From Gammaproteobacteria bacterium (GTDB lineage: Bacteria > Pseudomonadota > Gammaproteobacteria > Legionellales > Legionellaceae), in NCBI GenBank assembly GCA_026399205.1, contig JAPLRL010000052.1:13364-47425 (forward strand): a stretch of DNA of 34,062 nt, written 5' to 3'. Below are positions 26,421 to 34,062 of this stretch, piece by piece. Each line of letters starts with the position of its first letter. The first letter of the stretch is position 1. The notes beneath the pieces were generated by a model. The model was not told the DNA's origin. It made no database searches and worked only from the letters and a program-made list of their open reading frames with translations. The translations under genes and the position numbers were made by a program.

Positions 26421-29241
26421 GGTGTAATCCCTCCTTCGTCAAAGGTTGCATGACGCCACTAATCGCTTTCTGAATCTTGCTCATAAAGTCTCCAGTGTCC
26501 AAATCAAAAGCAGTCATGATCTTTTTACAGTATTGTCGTTTTTCTCTTAAGGAGAGGGTCGAGATATCTTGGTTTAACACCCTAAAACACGCCTCGAGGA
26601 GCGAACATAATTTACTTTTATCCTGCTTATAGTCTTCGGGTAACTGTGGGTTTTTAAACAAAGCGTCACTCACGAGCTGTGCCAATGAGGATTCGAATGT
26701 AGAATAACCGCTTGCGGTAAGAGACGTTGCGCGCGCTTGCGCTGGCGGGGCAGGTGTAAAATCAACTTCCTTTGCCAAGTTGTGGAGCATCAGTGCAAAG
26801 CGTTGCAAGTCACTCACGCAAGGATGGGTTTCTTCACGAGACACTAAAGCAACGCACGCACCATCACCCATACGATTTTGTTCTAACGTGCCAGTCAAAT
26901 TTAAGCAACGAGAGCTGCCAAATACTTGTAATACAAAATTGGCATCTACATCTCTTCTTTGTAGGGTTGTGAGAAGGGTTTGCAATATTACCCAAGGTTG
27001 AAGGATAAGCGTTGTGGTCTCATCAAGCCCCGTAACCACAATGTGTCTTTCTGGGTTGACTTGAACTCGAGGAACCAGCGCTGATTCATGTGTTGAATCA
27101 TGAACAGCACTTAAGCTTGGTTTTAACTGAAGGGTGATGTTTACTGTAGGACTGAATTGTATGGCAACGCCAAGCATCTCACTCTCAACCAGTGGCGAAC
27201 CTTGATAGGTCAGTTGATACAGCTCACTTTTAAACGCCGCTGCCGCTAGCTGACTGCGTTGTTGTTTAATTTCTTCAAAAAGCTCCGCAACGGATCTGTT
27301 CGCAGCAAAAGTGAAGTTCAGTTTTTTTAGAGAGGACTTTAATGCGCTCAAATCAACATGGACCTTGACCGAAATATCGTTGACGAGAGACTTCACTCGC
27401 ACAGCAAAAATCGCAGTTGCATCTTGCCCTAAAATACTACACATCCTCGTACTAGCAGGAAGCTGCTTACCTTTATAATGGATCACAACGCACATTGCGT
27501 GTTGTGATTGTATGTTGAGTGCATCCACTATCTCTTTGGTCACGGTAGTGACTGTATCATTCCATTTTGGCTCGATTTTCAGCGTCGATACACTTGCCTC
27601 AGAAGAGGCAAACTGATAATACGCCGTTGATTCATCTGGTTCATCTGGTTCAGCGGGTTTATCAGACGCTTTTGGTGGAACGATTGCTTTTTTTTGTGCT
27701 GGTTGTTTTTTTGGTGGCGCGTCGCGAAAGCCTACATATAAAGTAGAAAATCTTTTCATCTCAGTTATATGAACAAGTTCATCATCACCTACTGGTCCCA
27801 TGACAGTTAAACATGGCTCTTTGCCACTGACATCCACTCCTTTAGTGCTTGCTTCATCAAGCAGCAGTTGTTTAAGATCTCCATATGAGATGGGGGATTC
27901 ACATTTAATCGTATATTGATTTCCACTCATATCTTTAAAATAGAGGGTTTCCTCTCCTGATGAACCAACACTCAGCGTAGATTGGATTTGTTTTTTCCGT
28001 GGGGCAGGTGTTTTTTGATTCTCTTCAGAAATGGCGATGTCGAGTGCTTGCAAAAGCTTAGTCTTTCGCTCGCTGTCAAACAAGACGCCATCTTTTCCCC
28101 AGTCATTCCGTAGGTTAGAGAGTATCAACGATTGATTGCTCGAGCCAAAGAGAATACGTCTTTTAAGATCCGTGAGTTGAAATTCTGCAAATTCAATGGG
28201 CAAGGTTTCTTCAAACCCACTCTCATTCCATAAGTCAGCTCTAGCTACAGTACACTCGGCTTGATGCTCACCCACTCGCTCCACCTTAAAAAAGAGCTGT
28301 TCAGGTAATTGACTGACATCAATCACTTCTGGTGAAAAGACATGTTTTTCCCCAAAGTAGATACAACCTAGCGCAGTCGGCTCGCCTATTTGTGGATACC
28401 CTGTGCCGAGAAAATCTAGTGCGGTGGTTGAAAAATGAAGGGCAGACCGACAGCGACGACTGGTTTCATACGCCACGGACCCGACTTGCTCAAGAAATGC
28501 ACCTTGAGTGATGTTTCCATCGCCTTGTAGCAAAATACAAGGACCATGCGCTCGCCTAGACATATACTCACAGAAAGGCCTACCTGCACGGTCGCCAATG
28601 CCAATGGTTATGAGCCCGGGAGCGGTGCCGCTCGCCTCTTTTTGAAACGATTCAAACATTGCTTTATGATCATCGGCGTTAAGACCATTTGGCTCTCCAT
28701 CTGTAATCAAGATAATACGTGTATCACTGACACACGCTTCTTGAGTTTGTCGACTGAGCAGGCCAGCTGCTTTCATCGCCGGATCGGTTTCAGTACCGCC
28801 GGTTGGTGTTGCTGTAGCAAGGCGGTTAAGAAAGTGTTCGTTACGCTCGTCTTTTCTTATCCGTTCAATGACTGTTTTAGGTGTATTATCAAAGAAACAC
28901 AAAGACAGTAAGGTCTCATTGGGTAAATGTCTTAGCATGCTCGCAATATAATGCTTAGCAGCATCCATCCTAGTTAAAGCTGCATCACCTGATGCATGTT
29001 CGAGAGGTAATTTGCCGGACATACTACCGCTGATATCAAGCAGGAAAATTACATGGGGAGGGGTTTCCACAATGTTTTGCGCACCAACTTCGACGATACG
29101 CTGAACAATCATTTTACGCTCGTTTCTTGGATCACGAGTGGCATTAAATTGAATATGAATCGGAGTGTTTTCATAGATTAACTTGATTTTTTTGGGTGAA
29201 AATGGCAAAACGACCCCCTTAATTGCGCTTAATTCCAACAT
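26410..29241 (-). CDS. VWA-domain protein with apparent ubiquitin-like repeats
   Basis: A 943-residue soluble protein. A von Willebrand A domain spans about residues 60-260 with a complete metal-ion-dependent adhesion site: DISGS (D69, S71, S73), T150 in PTGGTETDP, and D181 in LITDGEPNG. A mostly beta region follows (about 265-400). Then come four segments that read like ubiquitin-type beta-grasp folds: about 432-506, 541-616, 624-707 and 733-802. The clearest features are VIHYKGKQLP and YQLTYQGSPLVES, which resemble ubiquitin's RLIFAGKQLEDG, each followed by a final hydrophobic strand. A charged Lys/Pro/Asp linker lies at 508-538 and the C-terminal 120 residues are helical. No signal peptide or membrane segment is seen. 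The start could instead be GTG at 29250. The ubiquitin-like assignment is by eye. Confidence 0.82.
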   Translation of the reverse strand: MLELSAIKGVVLPFSPKKIKLIYENTPIHIQFNATRDPRNERKMIVQRIVEVGAQNIVETPPHVIFLLDISGSMSGKLPLEHASGDAALTRMDAAKHYIASMLRHLPNETLLSLCFFDNTPKTVIERIRKDERNEHFLNRLATATPTGGTETDPAMKAAGLLSRQTQEACVSDTRIILITDGEPNGLNADDHKAMFESFQKEASGTAPGLITIGIGDRAGRPFCEYMSRRAHGPCILLQGDGNITQGAFLEQVGSVAYETSRRCRSALHFSTTALDFLGTGYPQIGEPTALGCIYFGEKHVFSPEVIDVSQLPEQLFFKVERVGEHQAECTVARADLWNESGFEETLPIEFAEFQLTDLKRRILFGSSNQSLILSNLRNDWGKDGVLFDSERKTKLLQALDIAISEENQKTPAPRKKQIQSTLSVGSSGEETLYFKDMSGNQYTIKCESPISYGDLKQLLLDEASTKGVDVSGKEPCLTVMGPVGDDELVHITEMKRFSTLYVGFRDAPPKKQPAQKKAIVPPKASDKPAEPDEPDESTAYYQFASSEASVSTLKIEPKWNDTVTTVTKEIVDALNIQSQHAMCVVIHYKGKQLPASTRMCSILGQDATAIFAVRVKSLVNDISVKVHVDLSALKSSLKKLNFTFAANRSVAELFEEIKQQRSQLAAAAFKSELYQLTYQGSPLVESEMLGVAIQFSPTVNITLQLKPSLSAVHDSTHESALVPRVQVNPERHIVVTGLDETTTLILQPWVILQTLLTTLQRRDVDANFVLQVFGSSRCLNLTGTLEQNRMGDGACVALVSREETHPCVSDLQRFALMLHNLAKEVDFTPAPPAQARATSLTASGYSTFESSLAQLVSDALFKNPQLPEDYKQDKSKLCSLLEACFRVLNQDISTLSLREKRQYCKKIMTAFDLDTGDFMSKIQKAISGVMQPLTKEGLHHAS
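26429..26436 (-). promoter_or_regulatory. Strong ribosome binding site within the VWA gene
   Basis: On the minus strand AAGGAGGG sits eight bases before the ATG at 26420, inside the last codons of the VWA gene. It supports the start chosen for the 365-residue partner and its separate efficient translation. Confidence 0.8.
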
Positions 29242-29385
29242 AGGGTGCACGAATATTACATTGTTTTATAAAAACAATCAACGATTTTGTCTTCCACATC
29301 CACGGGAATCGAGTCAAAGAATGAGCCTTCTTTGGCCGGATTCCCCTGCCTCCACATCGTTCCAGGTAGTTTTTTTAAATTTTCC

Positions 29386-29414
29386 CTTGAAATAGAGATC
29401 CCCCACCCCCATAT
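29386..29414 (+). promoter_or_regulatory. Heat-shock sigma-32 promoter of groESL
   Basis: CTTGAAA (29386-29392), a 14-base spacer and CCCCATAT (29407-29414) match the RpoH consensus almost exactly. Transcription should begin near 29421, giving a leader of about 68 bases before groES. The leader contains a short GTTGA/TCAAC stem. Confidence 0.88.
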
Positions 29415-29488
29415 GTCTACGAGCGGCGTTGAGATCAACGTGATGCTTAGTAGTCGAGGATATTGATATTTTTGAGGAGAATATAAGC

Positions 29489-31467
<1,979 letters not shown>

Positions 31468-31488
31468 GTGTTGGCTGTATTGTCCAAG

Positions 31489-31520
31489 AAAACCCGCCAA
31501 TTGGCGGGTTTTTTTATTTT
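31489..31520 (+). terminator. Rho-independent terminator after groEL
   Basis: A perfect stem, AAAACCCGCCAA (31489-31500) with TTGGCGGGTTTT (31501-31512), runs into a T-rich tract (to 31520). It begins 21 bases after the groEL stop codon. Confidence 0.92.
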
Positions 31521-31546
31521 GATAAGTTTTGTAACTCCTCAGGTTG

Positions 31547-31707
31547 TGGATAAGTTTGTTTTATTAGCACTCACAACGAACAAACGTCATCCTGAACGCA
31601 GTGAAGGACCTCCTGAATTTGGCTAGATCTTTGTCAAATTGAGATCCTTCGCTACGCTCAGGATGAGATCCTTCGCTACGCTCAGGATGACGTACCTGGG
31701 TAGTTAC
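31547..31707. repeat. Left long inverted repeat of a 2.1-kb cassette (family A)
   Basis: This 161-base segment is the inverted copy of 33540-33676. It runs from TGGATAAGTTTG to GGGTAGTTAC and includes CGTCATCCTGAACGCAGTGA. It differs from its partner only by a 24-base direct duplication of AGATCCTTCGCTACGCTCAG plus four bases (about 31642-31689). Each copy also contains an imperfect internal palindrome. Confidence 0.93.
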
Positions 31708-31718
31708 TAAGTTTTTTA

Positions 31719-31837
31719 TAACTCCCCAGGTGCACGTCATCCTGAGCGCCAGCGAAGGATCTCCTGCTAATTAGCACATTGCTAGCTAGGGGAGATCCTT
31801 CGCTGGCGCTCAGGATGACGTGCACCTGGGGAGTTAC
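31719..31837. repeat. Family A palindromic element, long subtype
   Basis: TAACTCCCCAGGTGCACGTC and its complement form arms of about 45 bases around GCTAATTAGC and GCTAGC. It is nearly identical to the copy at 12545-12658, which lacks about six bases of the left arm. It sits just inside the left long inverted repeat. Confidence 0.94.
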
Positions 31838-31912
31838 AGTTTTTTATATTAACCCCGATTCGGAGTTTAGACAAAATAATTGATATCAAGTAAATTAAAT
31901 AACCTACATGCA

Positions 31913-31941
31913 TTTACATTGCGCATGATTCGTGATAGAAT
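31913..31941 (+). promoter_or_regulatory. Promoter for the F-box-like membrane protein
   Basis: TTTACA (31913-31918), a 17-base spacer and TAGAAT (31936-31941) form a good sigma-70 promoter in AT-rich DNA. The start point would be near 31948, 24 bases before the ATG. Confidence 0.5.
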
Positions 31942-31971
31942 GCAGATAATTTCACTGAATTAAGAGCAGAA

Positions 31972-33069
31972 ATGAGAAACACTTCATCGATTAATCACAC
32001 CTCAAAACTCTCTAGGATGCCGGATTCAATCATTCAGACTATTTTCTTCTATCTCGCTGACAATAGTACACCAGAGGAAAATGCAAAAATCATTGCTTGC
32101 TTCAACAGAGTGAACCTGCATTGGCATCACGGGACAAAAATTAAGAAAACAACGATTTTCCTAAACTACGCTCTGTTTAAATTCATCTCGAATATGCCTA
32201 AAGATTTTCGCCCCAGATTGCCTGGCAAACTTCATCTACATCCTGACGCTACACTCGAATTTTTACAGCTTTATCAAACCTCAATCGAAGATTATGATGA
32301 TGGTCGCTTTAGTCCAAAAACTTCTGAGCAATTGGCAATGATAAAAATACTCACGACCTCCACGGATCATGAGAAGGCAGTAACCTATCTAAATGACATT
32401 CACCGCATTGCTTCGTTTATTAGACTTTTTTTCACTGGCGCAGGCGTTTACTCAGTATTGGGCCTTTTCATCTTCCTGCCGAGTGTCCTCATTACCGTTA
32501 ATAATCCGTGGCTACAGCGCAATATATTTCTATATATGTCAATAGCACTAACTGCTAGCTACATGTTGACAACATTAATTGCGATTGTGAGTATTTCCCA
32601 TTATCAAGAACAACAGCAATGTAGGATAACCCAATATGAGGATCTGTTCGACTCAAGTATGCACATGGTTCTCTCATTCATGTTAGTGATGTGGGCTTTC
32701 ATTCCCCCCGCTTTAGGAGCATGGATGTTGTTTAGATCAAAAGTAGAAAAAATTTGTAGTCCACTTCAATACCTCTTTATTTACGATGGATTCTTTTCGG
32801 AAGAGCTGGGGATCTATAAAAAACAAGCAACGCAAATAGATCGAATACAGAAATATCTCAACAAGCTAACAGAAGATTATCATACAGCATCAAATACTGA
32901 CACTGAGCAACCACCTCAAGCAATAGACTTCCATCCCTCTCCAATCCATCGTGCTCAAACACCTGGGATGGACGCTAGCCCCACAAGGGAACATGAGTCG
33001 CCAACTTCAAGCACACCCGCTTGTAACTTAAATGAGTTTAAGTCGCCTTCTTCAGCGCTGGTATCGTAG
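31972..33069 (+). CDS. Membrane protein with an F-box-like N-terminus
   Basis: A 365-residue protein. Residues about 13-55 (MPDSIIQTIFFYL, then IIACFNRVNLHWHHG) resemble an F-box: a proline-led helix with spaced Ile/Leu and a downstream CFNRVN-x-x-W. F-boxes bind Skp1 in eukaryotic ubiquitin ligases, and host-associated bacteria use them in effectors. A helical stretch (about 90-145) follows, then three membrane helices (about 151-176, 184-208, 230-254). The C-terminal about 60 residues are Pro/Ser/Thr-rich and probably disordered. The gene has its own promoter, a weak ribosome binding site, and lies within a cassette bounded by inverted repeats. The F-box reading is by eye; otherwise it is an unknown membrane protein. 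Confidence 0.72.
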   Translation: MRNTSSINHTSKLSRMPDSIIQTIFFYLADNSTPEENAKIIACFNRVNLHWHHGTKIKKTTIFLNYALFKFISNMPKDFRPRLPGKLHLHPDATLEFLQLYQTSIEDYDDGRFSPKTSEQLAMIKILTTSTDHEKAVTYLNDIHRIASFIRLFFTGAGVYSVLGLFIFLPSVLITVNNPWLQRNIFLYMSIALTASYMLTTLIAIVSISHYQEQQQCRITQYEDLFDSSMHMVLSFMLVMWAFIPPALGAWMLFRSKVEKICSPLQYLFIYDGFFSEELGIYKKQATQIDRIQKYLNKLTEDYHTASNTDTEQPPQAIDFHPSPIHRAQTPGMDASPTREHESPTSSTPACNLNEFKSPSSALVS

Positions 33070-33092
33070 CAACTGTCTTGACAGTTGCTACG
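33065..33092. terminator. Hairpin between convergent genes
   Basis: CGTAGCAACTGTC (33065-33077) pairs perfectly with GACAGTTGCTACG (33080-33092) around TT. It overlaps the stop codon of the rightward gene and lies 17 bases from the end of the leftward one. There is no T-tract on either strand, so it may be a weak or factor-assisted bidirectional terminator. Confidence 0.5.
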
Positions 33093-33109
33093 CAAATCTG
33101 ATTAGCCCA

Positions 33110-33511
33110 TCATTTGTTTGAAGAATGATATTGTATAGCTGGTGTGGTCGATGGCGCAGTGGTTGAGATTGGAGATAACGTTCTCGCCAAACTTTCCCTA
33201 GGAGGTGCTTTGGGTGGGGTTTCCTGACTGACTGGCAGACCTAACCGTTGTAAACTTATATTGATACCAAAAACATTCTCATCGTCACTATCGGTATCGC
33301 TACAGTAGGTCATATCATCACGTTCTCTTTTAGTGCCGCTTACCTGTTCACTTAAATGATTATTATCGCCTTCACTTAACCTAAATGAGTCTAAGTCGTT
33401 TTCTTCTTCGGCAGTGAGCTGAGGGGGCGCTGTATAACTCATTGTAGGGGCAGGTGGTATTGGCGTATGCGTGAAAGCGCTTTCTGTTCGATGTATTTTT
33501 TTAGGGGGCAT
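33110..33511 (-). CDS. Small disordered protein of unknown function
   Basis: A 133-residue protein rich in Pro, Ser, Thr, Asp and Glu, with no hydrophobic core apart from a short segment near 82-92 (FGINISLQRLG). It contains a basic KRER cluster (about 61-64) followed by an acidic run (SDTDSDDEN). GGAAG lies about nine bases before the ATG on the minus strand. It is convergent with the F-box-like gene and lies inside the same inverted-repeat cassette. The composition resembles the disordered tail of its neighbour. I do not recognise it; a chance reading frame is less likely given the ribosome binding site and length. Confidence 0.55.
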   Translation of the reverse strand: MPPKKIHRTESAFTHTPIPPAPTMSYTAPPQLTAEEENDLDSFRLSEGDNNHLSEQVSGTKRERDDMTYCSDTDSDDENVFGINISLQRLGLPVSQETPPKAPPRESLARTLSPISTTAPSTTPAIQYHSSNK

Positions 33512-33539
33512 TATTTTTCTTCCAGCATAAGTTACAAAC

Positions 33540-33676
33540 GTAACTACCCAGGTACGTCATCCTGAGCGTAGCGAAGGATCTCAATTTGACAAAGATCTAG
33601 CCAAATTCAGGAGGTCCTTCACTGCGTTCAGGATGACGTTTGTTCGTTGTGAGTGCTAATAAAACAAACTTATCCA
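33540..33676. repeat. Right long inverted repeat of the 2.1-kb cassette (family A)
   Basis: This 137-base segment, GTAACTACCCAGGTACGTCA to CAAACTTATCCA, is the reverse complement of 31547-31707 apart from that copy's 24-base internal duplication. No other difference was seen by eye. Confidence 0.94.
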
Positions 33677-33764
33677 AGCGAAATTGCAATTTTTTGAGCA
33701 CTGGTGTCGTCGCCTTGATTACGCTGCGCTTGTTTCGGAATATACCGACGCCTATCGAGCAAGT

Positions 33765-33975
33765 CGTAGGGTGGACAAAGGAGCCTCACAATGATCTTGC
33801 CGGTTAGCAAAATTCTGTCAGGCGACGTGCCCACCAGGGGTGGCCCCGAGCTTTTCGTGTGGGCACTGATCCATCGTTTTCAGCAACTAGTTAGCTCCGA
33901 GCCACCGGTGGGCACGTCGCCGAAGGGTTCCGGTAAGTAGTAAGTCCGGTGCCAGGCTCCTTTGTCCACCCTACG
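33765..33975. repeat. Family C palindromic element
   Basis: Outer arms CGTAGGGTGGACAAAGGAGC (from 33765) and its complement (ending 33975) enclose an inner inverted pair carrying GGCGACGTGCCCACC and GGTGGGCACGTCGCC. The inner loop is longer than in the 8146 copy. The 88 bases before it (33677-33764) hold nothing I can identify. Confidence 0.9.
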
Positions 33976-34029
33976 GTGTTCTTGTGCTAATCACCATTTT
34001 CGAGAGACACTGAAGCCTATCGAGCAAGT

Positions 34030-34062
34030 CGTAGGGTGGACAAACGAGCCTCACGATGATCT
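34030..34062. repeat. Start of another family C element, cut by the window end
   Basis: CGTAGGGTGGACAAACGAGC begins a further copy. It and its 15-base upstream flank repeat 33750-33799 with a few changes, at a distance of 265 bases. Confidence 0.8.

Noticed and set aside
29256-29438. A 60-residue minus-strand frame ending SIPVDVEDKIVDCFYK, faintly like an F-box helix
   Set aside because: No ribosome binding site, very short, and it overlaps the groESL heat-shock promoter. It might be a relic, but I cannot support it as a gene.
31547-31837. Repeated blocks considered as a CRISPR array
   Set aside because: The repeats are long palindromes in inverted arrangement without regular spacers, and there are no cas genes.

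Overview
The window looks like chromosome from a gammaproteobacterium related to the Legionellales/Coxiella group. This is inferred from protein resemblance (GroEL, SecA, the Ccm proteins and UgpAEC all read as gammaproteobacterial), from the secA-mutT neighbourhood, and from several large proteins of eukaryote-like or unrecognised type that suggest a host-associated life. No rRNA, tRNA, CRISPR array or transposase gene was found.

Layout. 1-1771: a leftward multipass membrane protein of unknown role. 2003-6701: a tightly overlapping cytochrome c maturation operon, ccmC-ccmD-ccmE-ccmF-ccmGH-ccmI, in which CcmG (thioredoxin) and CcmH (CXXC) are one fused polypeptide and ccmA/ccmB are absent. 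6967-10290: an isobutyryl-CoA dehydrogenase-like enzyme, an enoyl-CoA hydratase and a 3-hydroxyisobutyryl-CoA hydrolase, which together fit three consecutive steps of valine breakdown. 10371-12506: a 711-residue protein of unknown function. 12748-19155: secA, mutT and a RecB/AddA-like helicase-nuclease, joined by overlaps. 19300-23519: cytochrome b561, the glycerol-3-phosphate-type ABC importer ugpA-ugpE-ugpC without a binding protein, and a DUF1189-like membrane protein. 23730-25295: dsbD. 25323-29241: a leftward two-gene unit encoding a protein with a von Willebrand A domain and what look like four ubiquitin-like folds, plus an unrecognised partner. 29386-31520: groES-groEL with a near-consensus heat-shock (sigma-32) promoter and a clean terminator. 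31547-33676: a cassette with two unknown genes (one with an F-box-like N-terminus and three membrane helices) bounded by 137-bp inverted repeats. 33765-34062: palindromic repeats that run off the window.

Five families of palindromic elements are scattered through the window. (A) CGTCATCC-GAGCG: 9397, 12545, 17451, 31547, 31719, 33540. (B) GAGCCGCGACCG: 1825 and 19177, with relics near 10327 and 12328-12490. (C) GTAGGGTGG-CAAAGGAGCC: 8146, 23540, 33765, 34030. (D) a G/C-rich palindrome at 6679. (E) TAGGTTGGGCC: 18499. Three of these copies lie in frame inside conserved enzymes (one in the hydrolase, two in the helicase), and one supplies the stop codon and last residues of CcmI. This resembles the behaviour of Rickettsia palindromic elements.

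The ccm operon and DsbD belong to one process: DsbD passes electrons to the periplasm, CcmG/CcmH keep apocytochrome c cysteines reduced, and CcmC/E/F deliver and attach haem. The strongest candidates for something undescribed are the VWA/ubiquitin-like two-gene unit, the CcmG-CcmH fusion, the in-frame palindromic insertions, and the inverted-repeat-bounded cassette. All functional statements are from reading the sequence; no database search was run.
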